Of a stretch of DNA of 64,000 nucleotides, positions 39,833-47,367 are shown piece after piece. Position 1 is the first letter of the stretch. Every line of letters starts with the position of its first letter. This DNA is from Polynucleobacter sp. GTDB taxonomy: Bacteria; Pseudomonadota; Gammaproteobacteria; Burkholderiales; Burkholderiaceae. The stretch lies in NCBI RefSeq assembly GCF_030693775.1, contig NZ_JAUXZY010000004.1, positions 558,001-622,000 of the forward strand, in the 5' to 3' direction. Below the pieces are notes generated by a model. That model saw only the letters and a program-made list of their open reading frames with translations. It was not told the DNA's origin and ran no database searches. Position numbers and translations under genes: made by a program.

Positions 39833-39908
39833 GCGGGAATAGCTCAGCTGGTAGAGCGATACCTTGCCAAGGTATAGGTCGGGAGTTCGAACCTCCTTTC
39901 CCGCTCCA
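39833..39908 (+). tRNA. tRNA-Gly (GCC)
   Basis: Acceptor stem GCGGGAA pairs with TTCCCGC (39898-39904), followed by T and an encoded CCA (39906-39908). D-arm AGCTCAGCTGGTAGAGC, anticodon loop CTTGCCAA with GCC, and the T-arm GGGAGTTCGAACCTCC are all present. It reads GGC and GGT codons. Confidence 0.97.
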
Positions 39909-39914
39909 AGTTCG

Positions 39915-39947
39915 ATGGGAAGCCCTGAAAAGCTTCCCATTTTGTTT
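39915..39947 (+). terminator. Terminator-like hairpin between the two tRNA genes
   Basis: ATGGGAAGC (39915-39923) and GCTTCCCAT (39932-39940) form a perfect 9-bp stem with an 8-base loop, followed by TTTTGTTT. It looks like an intrinsic terminator yet leaves just 10 bases before the tRNA-Cys gene, too few for a separate promoter. Confidence 0.6.
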
Positions 39948-39957
39948 CAAAGTATGT

Positions 39958-40031
39958 GGCGCGTTGGCCGAGTGGTTAGGCAGGAGCCTGCAAAGCTTCG
40001 TACGGGGGTTCGATTCCCTCACGCGCCTCCA
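39958..40031 (+). tRNA. tRNA-Cys (GCA)
   Basis: Acceptor stem GGCGCGT pairs with ACGCGCC (40021-40027), then T and an encoded CCA (40029-40031). Anticodon loop CTGCAAA with GCA; T-arm GGGGGTTCGATTCCCTC. The tRNA-Gly/tRNA-Cys pair downstream of pgsA is a conserved arrangement. Confidence 0.97.
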
Positions 40032-40056
40032 GCAGCTCAAATGAACCTTGTATCTA

Positions 40057-40084
40057 TTGACCTGAAGGTTGCATTCCCTACAAT
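40057..40084 (+). promoter_or_regulatory. Promoter of the lipoprotein gene
   Basis: TTGACC (40057-40062) and TACAAT (40079-40084) are separated by 16 bases, a good sigma-70 match, 38 bases before the ATG at 40123. Confidence 0.65.
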
Positions 40085-40122
40085 ATGACTATTGCTGATT
40101 TCAACGGACGAACGCTTTAATC

Positions 40123-40593
40123 ATGACAACAACACCCAAGTTAAAAACTAACGCTGCTTCGGCCATTGCATTGAGCCTCGTTTTGTTATTGGGTGGTTGC
40201 GCCGCTTCCGGTGACTCTCCAACCGGTACGCCGGATGAAGTCAATCAAATTCAGGCGCAGCTTTTGGGTGACATGCCACTTCCAGCAGGCGCTCGCATTA
40301 TGGGCACTGACTCTTTAATTATTGGCCGTGGTGATAACTGGGTTGGCCGTGTGGTCCTCAATGGCTTACAAAGCCCGACGGATATTTATGCTTTTTTTCA
40401 GGCCGAGTATCCAAAATCGGGATGGACTACCGTCACAGCGGTTAAATCGAAGACCAGCATTTTGGTGTTTACTAAAGGCGAGCGAACCTCGACAGTTGAG
40501 ATCAATGAAGGTTCTTTAACCGGACCAAAGTCCATCATCATCATTACGGCTTCGCCTAAAAATGCGAATGTCGTCGCGCCAAGTAAGCGCTAA
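40123..40593 (+). CDS. Putative lipoprotein of unknown function
   Basis: The 156-residue precursor has a signal sequence with lipobox LLGGC (Cys at about residue 26), followed by Ala-Ala, so it should be lipidated and sorted to the outer membrane. The mature part has MPLPAGARIMGTDSLIIGRGDNW and the segment DIYAFFQAEYPKSGWTTVT, a small alpha/beta arrangement in which a helix packs on strands, then TKGERTSTVEINEG. I recognise no named family. It has its own promoter and lies between tRNA-Cys and the convergent lexA. Confidence 0.75.
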   Translation: MTTTPKLKTNAASAIALSLVLLLGGCAASGDSPTGTPDEVNQIQAQLLGDMPLPAGARIMGTDSLIIGRGDNWVGRVVLNGLQSPTDIYAFFQAEYPKSGWTTVTAVKSKTSILVFTKGERTSTVEINEGSLTGPKSIIIITASPKNANVVAPSKR

Positions 40594-40607
40594 GAGAACC
40601 TTTTGTA

Positions 40608-41315
40608 TTAGAGGCCGTTTGCCCGAATTAGGCCAACGGCCTGACCTTCAATCGCAAAATTAGGCTGCCTTGCATCTACGGTGATGTTTTTGAAGTCCGG
40701 GTTCTCCGCTTGCAACTCAATCACCATGCCATTGCTGCCTTTTTTCTGTAACCAGCGTTTAACAGTGACCTCATCATCAATGCGAGCCACCACAATATCG
40801 CCATTACGCACTTCCGTTGTCTTGTGCACAGCTAAATAATCGCCGTCCAAAATGCCAGCGTCGCGCATGCTCATGCCTTTAACTTTCAGCAAGTAATCCG
40901 CTCCTTTGGTGAAGAGGCTTGGATCAATCGGCACGTGTTTTTCAATGTGCTCTACAGCCATGATGGGCGAGCCCGCGGCAACGCGACCAATCAATGGAAG
41001 TGTGAGTTGCTGAAGCGCCCCAGAAGGTAGCGACATTTGCTGGGATCGGCCAAATTGAAACGGATGGCTGTGCTGCTGCGCAATGCGGATGCCGCGCGAG
41101 GTACCTGGCGTTAGTTCGATGTAGCCTTTGCGAGCCAGAGCGCGCAAGTGTTCCTCTGCCGCATTGGCCGAGGCGAATCCAAGACAGGTGGCGATTTCAG
41201 CGCGGGTCGGCGGTAAACCACTTTCCTGGATGGCTGATGTGATCAAAGCCAGGATTTCTGCCTGGCGGGGTGTTAATTTGGGTAAATCGAGCAATTCAGC
41301 TGTGTTTATGTCCAT
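40608..41315 (-). CDS. lexA: LexA repressor
   Basis: The 235-residue SOS repressor has an N-terminal winged helix ([20 protein letters not shown], then [13 protein letters not shown]) and a C-terminal S24 autoprotease. The cleavage site is Ala-Gly in [10 protein letters not shown]; the Ser is in [11 protein letters not shown] and the Lys in [13 protein letters not shown] linker region of about 35 residues is longer than in E. coli. The ATG at 41315 is followed upstream by only one base before the SOS box, and the predicted transcript begins at this ATG. Confidence 0.96.
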   Translation of the reverse strand: MDINTAELLDLPKLTPRQAEILALITSAIQESGLPPTRAEIATCLGFASANAAEEHLRALARKGYIELTPGTSRGIRIAQQHSHPFQFGRSQQMSLPSGALQQLTLPLIGRVAAGSPIMAVEHIEKHVPIDPSLFTKGADYLLKVKGMSMRDAGILDGDYLAVHKTTEVRNGDIVVARIDDEVTVKRWLQKKGSNGMVIELQAENPDFKNITVDARQPNFAIEGQAVGLIRANGL

Positions 41316-41316
41316 G

Positions 41317-41332
41317 CTGTGATTGTATACAG
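41317..41332. promoter_or_regulatory. LexA (SOS) box
   Basis: CTGT-GATTGTAT-ACAG is a perfect match to the CTGT-N8-ACAG consensus. It begins one base upstream of the lexA start codon, overlaps the lexA -10 hexamer and lies 31 bases ahead of the divergent asparaginase ATG, so it autoregulates lexA and could affect both genes. Confidence 0.92.
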
Positions 41333-41349
41333 TATTTTTGTTATTTCAA
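41322..41349 (-). promoter_or_regulatory. lexA promoter
   Basis: On the minus strand TTGAAA (41349-41344) and TACAAT (41327-41322) are 16 bases apart. Initiation seven bases after the -10 falls on the A of the lexA ATG, predicting a leaderless mRNA. Confidence 0.7.
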
Positions 41350-41362
41350 GAAGTTTTGTTAA

Positions 41363-42430
41363 ATGGATAATGGGCTCATGAAATCCCCCAATCAGCATGT
41401 TTTGGTTATTGGCATGGGCGGCACAATTGCCGGTCTTGCCGAAGATCCAGAAAATCCATCTGCCTACCGTGCCGGTCAGGTAGCCCTTGAAGCCCTCATT
41501 TCGACCTCAAAACCGAGTATTGGGGTTGCGCAGGGTGAAATCCGGACGCAGCAGCTTGCCAACATCGACAGCCGGGATTTGAGTGAGGCACTACTAACCC
41601 AGCTAGGCTTAGCAGTACGGGCAGCGCTCGACAATCCTTTGGTTCTTGGGGTAGTGGTCACCCACGGCACCGACACCATTGAGGAGACTGGGCTCTTTTT
41701 GGATGCTATTTGCAGAAAGCAGGCCGAGCGCCTAGGCAAGCGGGTTATTTTGACTGGGGCAATGCTGCCATCGAATCATCCCCAAGCGGATGGCCCACTC
41801 AATCTGCAGGCATCCCTGTATTGGGCCCAAATGGATCTTGAAACTTGTCCGGCTGGTGTCTTTGGCATCTTTGCTGGCCGGGTCTGCTTGGCTCGCGACC
41901 TGGCTAAGCGCCATACCAATGAACTCAATGCACCACTCCGTGATGCACCCAGCAGCCCGGTTCATTTGATTAATCCCTCTTGGTTATCGCGCATTCGGCG
42001 AATTCAGGCAGATTCGGGCCCAGATCTGCCTATTCCAGCGGAGGACGCTTGGCCTTGGGTGGAGATTCTGACTAGCCACACTGGTGCCAGATCAGAAACA
42101 GTCTTGCATTGGCTGACTCAGCCAATTCAGGGGTTAGTGATTGCGGGTACCGGGATGGGCGGAGTCCATGCTGCTTGGCATAAGCCCTTGAATGCACTGG
42201 CAGAGAAGGGGGTAGCCATTGCCAAGGCCTCTCGCGTAGGTGCGGGGCATGTTCACCTAAATTTGCCAGAAACGGATCCCGCGGGCTGGGTGGCTGCAGG
42301 CAGTCTAACCGCCCCTAAAGCCAGAATTGCCTTGCAATTGGCCTTATATGCTGCCGTGGAAGCCAAGCAGGGCGGTAAATCCATGACTTGGCAGGATTTT
42401 TTTGCTAGAATCGCAGTCTTGCCTGAATAA
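41363..42430 (+). CDS. L-asparaginase, type I/II amidohydrolase family
   Basis: The 355-residue protein has the two catalytic Thr motifs, VIGMGGTIAGLA and VVTHGTDTIEETG, and the LTGAMLPSNHPQADGPLNL segment of asparaginases. It hydrolyses Asn (possibly Gln) to Asp and ammonia. No signal peptide is seen, so it is cytoplasmic. ATG at 41378 (MKSPNQ) is an alternative start. The divergent lexA promoter lies between the two genes. Confidence 0.92.
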   Translation: MDNGLMKSPNQHVLVIGMGGTIAGLAEDPENPSAYRAGQVALEALISTSKPSIGVAQGEIRTQQLANIDSRDLSEALLTQLGLAVRAALDNPLVLGVVVTHGTDTIEETGLFLDAICRKQAERLGKRVILTGAMLPSNHPQADGPLNLQASLYWAQMDLETCPAGVFGIFAGRVCLARDLAKRHTNELNAPLRDAPSSPVHLINPSWLSRIRRIQADSGPDLPIPAEDAWPWVEILTSHTGARSETVLHWLTQPIQGLVIAGTGMGGVHAAWHKPLNALAEKGVAIAKASRVGAGHVHLNLPETDPAGWVAAGSLTAPKARIALQLALYAAVEAKQGGKSMTWQDFFARIAVLPE

Positions 42431-42482
42431 AGCAAGAGTACGTAATTCCTGTTTTTACAATTTGTTTTCACCCTTGCTGCAC

Positions 42483-42525
42483 TGGTTTCCAAATCAACAC
42501 CATCTGATTTGGATGACGCCCAGGT
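42483..42525 (+). promoter_or_regulatory. Inverted repeat in the rpsF leader, possible S6:S18 autoregulatory element
   Basis: CCAAATCA (42489-42496) and TGATTTGG (42505-42512) form a perfect 8-bp stem with an 8-base loop. An outer CTGG (42482-42485) can pair with CCAG (42519-42522), leaving an asymmetric internal loop with ATGACGC on the 3' side. A conserved leader motif bound by the S6:S18 complex is known upstream of rpsF in many bacteria; position and shape fit, but I could not compare it with the published consensus. Confidence 0.4.
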
Positions 42526-42549
42526 AGCTTTACCCTTAAGGAGTGTTAG

Positions 42550-42924
42550 ATGCGTCATTATGAAATCGTTTTTATCGTCCATCCGGACCAAAGCGAGCAA
42601 GTGCCCGCGATGATTGATCGTTACAAAGCCGTCTTGGCTACCAGTGGCGGCAAAGTTCATCGCATTGAAGATTGGGGTCGTCGTCAGATGGCTTACATGA
42701 TCGACAAGTTGGCCAAAGCCCACTACGTTTGCATGAATATCGAGTGTGACCAGAAGACTCTGGAAGAGCTTGAGCATGCGTTCAAATTTAATGATGCTGT
42801 TTTGCGTCACCTCATCATCAAGATGAAGAAGGCCGAGTCTGAGCCATCGATCATGATGAAAGAAGTGCAGCGCGAAGAAGCCCGCAAGCAAGCTCAAACC
42901 GACGCACCTGTTGCAACGGCCTAA
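42550..42924 (+). CDS. rpsF: 30S ribosomal protein S6
   Basis: The 124-residue protein begins [20 protein letters not shown], has [18 protein letters not shown] and [14 protein letters not shown]. It binds 16S rRNA with S18, encoded two genes downstream. AAGGAG precedes the ATG. The tail ([16 protein letters not shown]) is a typical variable extension. Confidence 0.98.
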   Translation: MRHYEIVFIVHPDQSEQVPAMIDRYKAVLATSGGKVHRIEDWGRRQMAYMIDKLAKAHYVCMNIECDQKTLEELEHAFKFNDAVLRHLIIKMKKAESEPSIMMKEVQREEARKQAQTDAPVATA

Positions 42925-42980
42925 GCATTTTTGAAGAGAGACTCGGAGGCGATAGAGCGTAAACCAGTGGCGGAACGGCG

Positions 42981-43274
42981 TTGAATCAATTCACCCTAAC
43001 TGCTGCCTTGGTATCCAAAGACGCAATTCGATTTACCCCAGCCGGTTTGCCCGTTGTTTATTGCCAGCTTGATTATGTTGGCGAAGTGATGGAAGTAGAG
43101 CGGCCGAGGAAAATCCAAATGAGCGTTGAAGCCATTGCAATTGGCCCTGTACATCAGGTCCTAGCGCAAATGGACTTAGGAGCCCAGGCAGTATTTACCG
43201 GATTCATGGCTCCCAAAACGATACGCAATCAGCGCTTGGTCTTTCATATAAACCACATTCAATTACAAAGTTAA
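42981..43274 (+). CDS. priB: Primosomal replication protein N (PriB)
   Basis: The 97-residue OB-fold protein lies between rpsF and rpsR, the standard priB position. [20 protein letters not shown] and [10 protein letters not shown] followed by [21 protein letters not shown] match PriB, a relative of SSB that helps restart replication forks with PriA. It appears to start with TTG; there is no ATG or GTG in frame nearby. Confidence 0.93.
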   Translation: MNQFTLTAALVSKDAIRFTPAGLPVVYCQLDYVGEVMEVERPRKIQMSVEAIAIGPVHQVLAQMDLGAQAVFTGFMAPKTIRNQRLVFHINHIQLQS

Positions 43275-43288
43275 AAGAGGAAATCATC

Positions 43289-43561
43289 ATGGCGTTTGGA
43301 AAGAAACCCGATTTCAAAAAGAAGCCCGCGCAAAACCCATTGTTTAAGCGCAAGCGCTATTGCCGTTTCACCGTTGGCGGAGTTGAGCAGATTGACTACA
43401 AAGACGTTGATACATTAAAAGACTTTATTGGCGAGAATGCCAAGATCACGCCAGCGCGTTTGACTGGTACGAAAGCGAAATTTCAGCGTCAGCTGGATAC
43501 CGCAATTAAGCGTGCGCGCTATTTGGCTTTATTGCCTTTCTCCGATCAACACAAGAAATAA
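43289..43561 (+). CDS. rpsR: 30S ribosomal protein S18
   Basis: The 90-residue protein has [20 protein letters not shown] and the core [31 protein letters not shown] of S18. AGAGGA lies nine bases before the ATG. Part of rpsF-priB-rpsR-rplI. Confidence 0.98.
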   Translation: MAFGKKPDFKKKPAQNPLFKRKRYCRFTVGGVEQIDYKDVDTLKDFIGENAKITPARLTGTKAKFQRQLDTAIKRARYLALLPFSDQHKK

Positions 43562-43574
43562 TTAGGAGCCCTCA

Positions 43575-44027
43575 ATGCAAATTATCCTTTTAGAAAAAGT
43601 TATCAATCTGGGCAACCTTGGTGATGTGGTTCGCGTCAAAGACGGTTACGCTCGCAATTTCTTAATCCCACAACGCAAAGCCCGTCGTGCGACTGAAGCA
43701 GCGATTGCTGACTTTGCCACGCGCCGTGCCGAGCTCGAGAAAGTGGCCGCTGAAAAATTAGCTGCTGCACAAGCAATTGGTCAAAAGCTGGCTGGCTTGG
43801 TATTGGAAATCGGTCAAAAGGCCGGTGTTGATGGTCGTTTGTTTGGTTCTGTAACCAACCACGACATCGCCGATGCCATGAAAGCCAAAGGCTTTGTGGT
43901 TGAGAAAGCCTCTGTACGCATGCCAACTGGCCCATTGAAAATGGTCGGCGATCATCCCGTTGCAGTCGCAGTGCACACCGATGTCGTAGTCGATATCAAC
44001 ATTCGTGTTGTTGGTGAGCAGGCCTAA
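43575..44027 (+). CDS. rplI: 50S ribosomal protein L9
   Basis: The 150-residue protein begins [19 protein letters not shown] with [13 protein letters not shown], a long connecting helix, and the C-terminal domain [27 protein letters not shown] precedes the ATG. It ends 19 bases before dnaB. Confidence 0.98.
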   Translation: MQIILLEKVINLGNLGDVVRVKDGYARNFLIPQRKARRATEAAIADFATRRAELEKVAAEKLAAAQAIGQKLAGLVLEIGQKAGVDGRLFGSVTNHDIADAMKAKGFVVEKASVRMPTGPLKMVGDHPVAVAVHTDVVVDINIRVVGEQA

Positions 44028-44046
44028 GTTTTAATCGAGTCGCCTC

Positions 44047-46551
44047 ATGGCTGATCAACGTCCCCGTTCCGTTACGCTAAATCCTGGCATGGCGGGATCT
44101 GGGGATGCAGCTGTGCAGGCCCTCAAGGTACCTCCCCATTCAGTAGAGGCCGAGCAATCCCTACTTGGTGGATTGCTACTCGATAACACCGCCTGGGATC
44201 GCCTGGGCGCAGCGTTGTCGGACAAAGACTTTTATCGTCCTGAGCACGCCTTAATTTACAAAGTGATTCAGCGCCTGGTTGGTGATAACCACCCAGCCGA
44301 TGTCATTACCGTTCATGAAGCCATTAAATCCGAGCAGGGCGGTGATTTAGTTGGGATTGATTACCTGAACTCATTGGCACAAAGTACGCCTAGTGCTGCC
44401 AATATCAAAGGTTATGCCGAGATCGTGCGCGACCGCAGTATTCTGCGTCGCTTAATTGAAGTTTCAGACAACATTGTTAACTCTGCTTTTGTGCCTGAGG
44501 GTCGTTCTGTGCGAACGCTCCTCGATGAAGCGGAATCCCGTATTTTGCAAATCGGTGAAGAGGGTAATCGCAAAGCCGATTACCTCGAAATCGAACCCTT
44601 ACTGCGCGAGGTGGTTGCACGCATTGATGAACTCTATAACCGCCAAGGCGGTAGCGACATCACTGGTATTGCAACCGGCTTTATTGACCTTGATAAGCAA
44701 ACCAGCGGCCTGCAAAAGGGTGACTTAGTCATTGTGGCGGGAAGACCCTCGATGGGTAAGGCCCAGCCTTTAGACGCCAAAATTAAGACCCCGGATGGCT
44801 GGAAGTCCATGGGTGAGCTGCGCTTTGGTGACAAACTCGCATCGATTGATGGGTTGAGTTCATTTGTTACTGGCGTATATCCACAAGGTCAAAAACAAAT
44901 TTATCAAGTGACGTTTTCAGATGGTCGTCAAGCGGAATGTTGTGACGAACATCTTTGGCGCGTGATGTACCGCGATTGGGCAGAGCCTCGCGTCATTAGC
45001 ACGGCACGTTTAATTGAAATGCTTGCTTGCGTGCGTTATCGCAATCGCCTATGGATTGAGCCAGTGTCGGGTGACTTTGGCCACTCGGAAGAGTTGCCGA
45101 TACATCCTTGGGTGCTAGGCGCGCTTTTGGGTGATGGTACTTTAGCCTTGTCTCATAGCAGCGTGATGTTCTCGACGAAATCCCCTGAGCTAGTTGAGCG
45201 TATCAATGCGCTTGCAGGTTACGAGATGGAGCTAGTTCATGCGCATGCCTACGATTGGCGCCTCGTTTCAAAAGAGCGAATTGCAGTCAATGGCGAACGA
45301 GTTGCCGTCAAGACTAATTACTTTAGGTCGGCCCTTGATGACCTTGGTGTTTTGTGCTCTCGAAGTTTTGATAAGAGTATTCCCGCCTTGTATTTGGAGG
45401 CCAATAAGTCGGCGCGCCTTGCTTTATTTCAGGGTCTGATGGATACCGATGGCTGGATCGAGAAGTGGGGCTCCATTCGGTTCTGTACTGTAAGTAAGCA
45501 ATTGGCTGATGACGTCACTGCTTTGGCTCGATCCTTAGGTGGGTTTTGTTCGATTGCAACTAAACAAAGCAACTACACCTATAAGGGTGAAAAAAAGCAG
45601 GGCCGCTTGGCATACGTGTTGAACATGAGTTTTGCGTCGGGCTTTGAAGCTTTTACACTGCCTGAGAAAAAAGCGCGACTGAGAAGTAGTTGGGATCGGC
45701 AACGCAGGCTGACCTTTCAATCGATTAAGCCATCCCGAATTGCACAAGCGCAATGCATATCGGTAAGCCATCCCTCGCGCACCTATGTCACCAATGAGTA
45801 CGTCGTGACACACAATACGGCCTTCGCACTGAACATCGCCGAGAACGTTGCGCTAGCTGAAGGTCTACCAGTCGTCGTGTTCTCGATGGAGATGTCGGGC
45901 TCACAATTGGCATCGCGTTTACTGGGTTCCGTTGGGCGCGTTGATCAGTCCAGAATGCGTACCGGCAAACTCAATGACGATGAGTGGCCACGCGTAACGG
46001 ATGCGATTGCACGCCTCAGCAATACCCAAATTTTGATTGATGAGACGGGATCACTATCCAGTCTAGAGTTACGTGCACGAGCACGGCGCATTGCCCGTAA
46101 TTTTGGTGGCACACTGGGTTTAGTGGTGATCGATTACCTGCAACTCATGAGTGGTAGCGGTGGATCCAGTTCTGAAAACCGCGCTACCGAAATCTCGGAG
46201 ATCTCGCGCTCACTAAAGTCGCTTGCCAAAGAACTGCAGTGCCCCGTAGTTGCACTGTCGCAGTTAAACCGCGGCCTGGAGCAGCGTCCCAATAAGCGTC
46301 CCATTATGTCTGACCTACGCGAATCCGGCGCGATCGAGCAAGATGCCGATTTAATTATGTTTATCTATCGGGATGAGGTTTATCACGCCGACGCCACGAC
46401 TGACAAAGGCATTGCTGAGATCATTATCGGTAAGCAACGTAACGGCCCAATTGGTACCATTCGGCTAAGCTGGCAAGGCCCCTATACGAAGTTTGATAAC
46501 TTGGCGATGGGTGCGCCTGGCTTTTCTTCAGGTGGTTACGAGCCGTTTTAA
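44047..46551 (+). CDS. dnaB: Replicative DNA helicase DnaB interrupted by an in-frame intein
   Basis: The 834-residue precursor comprises an N-terminal primase-binding domain (PPHSVEAEQSLLGGLLLDN), a linker, and a RecA-like helicase domain. Walker A is split: GRPSMGK ends at residue 238 and TAFALNIAENVA resumes at 591. Removal of residues 239-590 restores a 482-residue DnaB of normal size and an intact GRPSMGKTAF. Walker B (LVVIDYLQLMSG), DLRESGAIEQDADLIMF and the arginine-finger region GKQRNGPIGTIRL follow. The frame is open throughout with no stop. The unspliced precursor cannot bind ATP at a broken P-loop, so splicing should be essential for replication. It is the last gene of rpsF-priB-rpsR-rplI-dnaB, the usual betaproteobacterial order. 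Confidence 0.97.
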   Translation: MADQRPRSVTLNPGMAGSGDAAVQALKVPPHSVEAEQSLLGGLLLDNTAWDRLGAALSDKDFYRPEHALIYKVIQRLVGDNHPADVITVHEAIKSEQGGDLVGIDYLNSLAQSTPSAANIKGYAEIVRDRSILRRLIEVSDNIVNSAFVPEGRSVRTLLDEAESRILQIGEEGNRKADYLEIEPLLREVVARIDELYNRQGGSDITGIATGFIDLDKQTSGLQKGDLVIVAGRPSMGKAQPLDAKIKTPDGWKSMGELRFGDKLASIDGLSSFVTGVYPQGQKQIYQVTFSDGRQAECCDEHLWRVMYRDWAEPRVISTARLIEMLACVRYRNRLWIEPVSGDFGHSEELPIHPWVLGALLGDGTLALSHSSVMFSTKSPELVERINALAGYEMELVHAHAYDWRLVSKERIAVNGERVAVKTNYFRSALDDLGVLCSRSFDKSIPALYLEANKSARLALFQGLMDTDGWIEKWGSIRFCTVSKQLADDVTALARSLGGFCSIATKQSNYTYKGEKKQGRLAYVLNMSFASGFEAFTLPEKKARLRSSWDRQRRLTFQSIKPSRIAQAQCISVSHPSRTYVTNEYVVTHNTAFALNIAENVALAEGLPVVVFSMEMSGSQLASRLLGSVGRVDQSRMRTGKLNDDEWPRVTDAIARLSNTQILIDETGSLSSLELRARARRIARNFGGTLGLVVIDYLQLMSGSGGSSSENRATEISEISRSLKSLAKELQCPVVALSQLNRGLEQRPNKRPIMSDLRESGAIEQDADLIMFIYRDEVYHADATTDKGIAEIIIGKQRNGPIGTIRLSWQGPYTKFDNLAMGAPGFSSGGYEPF
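44761..45816 (+). mobile_element. Class 3-like intein with LAGLIDADG homing endonuclease inside dnaB
   Basis: This 352-residue insert begins with Ala-Gln-Pro-Leu-Asp, lacking the Cys/Ser that starts ordinary inteins. Block B reads CDEHLWRV: His64 and Trp66 (block B position 12), with Cys in place of the usual Thr of TxxH. Block F holds Cys332 in QCISVSHPSRTYVT, and block G ends VVTHN with Thr350, His351 and Asn352. Trp-Cys-Thr at these positions is the defining triad of class 3 inteins, where the block F Cys attacks the N-terminal junction. Two endonuclease motifs, VLGALLGDGTL (about 45109-45141) and LFQGLMDTDGWI (about 45424-45459), are of the LAGLIDADG/DOD type with both acidic residues retained. 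The first downstream extein residue is the Walker A Thr. Confidence 0.93.
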
Positions 46552-46577
46552 TCCAGCCTTTTAGTACTTAGAAGATT

Positions 46578-47357
46578 ATGTCCACATTTGATTTAGCCAA
46601 AGTCCAAGATCTCATTATTGATACAGCGACGGATGTAGGCATCAAAATACTGGGCGCCATTGCGCTCTGGGTCATTGGGCGCTGGTTAATCGGCATTGTC
46701 CTGCGTATGGTTCGCGGCGGTCTTGAGCGCCAACAGATTGATCCAACGGTTGTACGCTATGTTGGCTCGATCGTCAGCGTGACCTTAAATATCTTATTGG
46801 TCGTTGGTATTTTGGGTTACTTCGGCATCCAGACCACGACCTTTGCGGCTTTATTTGCCACTGCAGGTATTGCGATTGGTGCCGCTTGGGCGGGGCTTTT
46901 ATCTAATTTTGCGGCTGGCGTTTTCTTGATTGTGCTGCGCCCGTTTAAGGTAGGTGATTTTGTTATTGCTGGTGGCGTAAATGGCACCATCAAAGAAATT
47001 GGTCTCTTTTCATCGACCATTATTACGCCAGATAACGTGTCAACGATCGTGGGTAATAGCAAGATATTGGGCGAAACCATTCAAAACTTCAGCAATACAA
47101 CGTATCGTAGAGTAGATTTAAAGTGCCAACTTCCGAATACAGCAAGCCATGATGCTGCTATTACTTTATTAAAGCAGCGTATTGCTGCGCTCCCCAATGT
47201 CTTGACTACTCCCGCAGTAGAAGTCAGCATCTTGGAGGTGACTCCAGCCGGGCCGGTCTTAGCGGTTCGTCCATATTGCCACAATGACCATTACTGGCAA
47301 GTGTATTTTGATACCAATGCTGTTCTCAATACCTTGCTTATTTCGAACACGGCCTGA
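46578..47357 (+). CDS. MscS-type small mechanosensitive channel
   Basis: The 259-residue membrane protein has three N-terminal hydrophobic segments (about residues 22-40, 60-85 and 90-112), the third being the Gly/Ala-rich pore helix (ATAGIAIGAAWAGLLSNFAAG) followed by VFLIVLRPFKVGDFV and the MscS beta domain with VSTIVGNSKILGETIQN. It would open under hypo-osmotic shock. Typical size for YbdG-less, MscS-proper homologues (E. coli 286 residues). Convergent with the NlpC/P60 gene. Confidence 0.92.
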   Translation: MSTFDLAKVQDLIIDTATDVGIKILGAIALWVIGRWLIGIVLRMVRGGLERQQIDPTVVRYVGSIVSVTLNILLVVGILGYFGIQTTTFAALFATAGIAIGAAWAGLLSNFAAGVFLIVLRPFKVGDFVIAGGVNGTIKEIGLFSSTIITPDNVSTIVGNSKILGETIQNFSNTTYRRVDLKCQLPNTASHDAAITLLKQRIAALPNVLTTPAVEVSILEVTPAGPVLAVRPYCHNDHYWQVYFDTNAVLNTLLISNTA

Positions 47358-47367
47358 GCTCTGTTAA

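Noticed and set aside
44761..45816. dnaB insert as a group I/II intron or as a separate inserted gene
   Set aside because: The reading frame is continuous through both junctions and intein blocks A-G are present, so splicing is at protein level.
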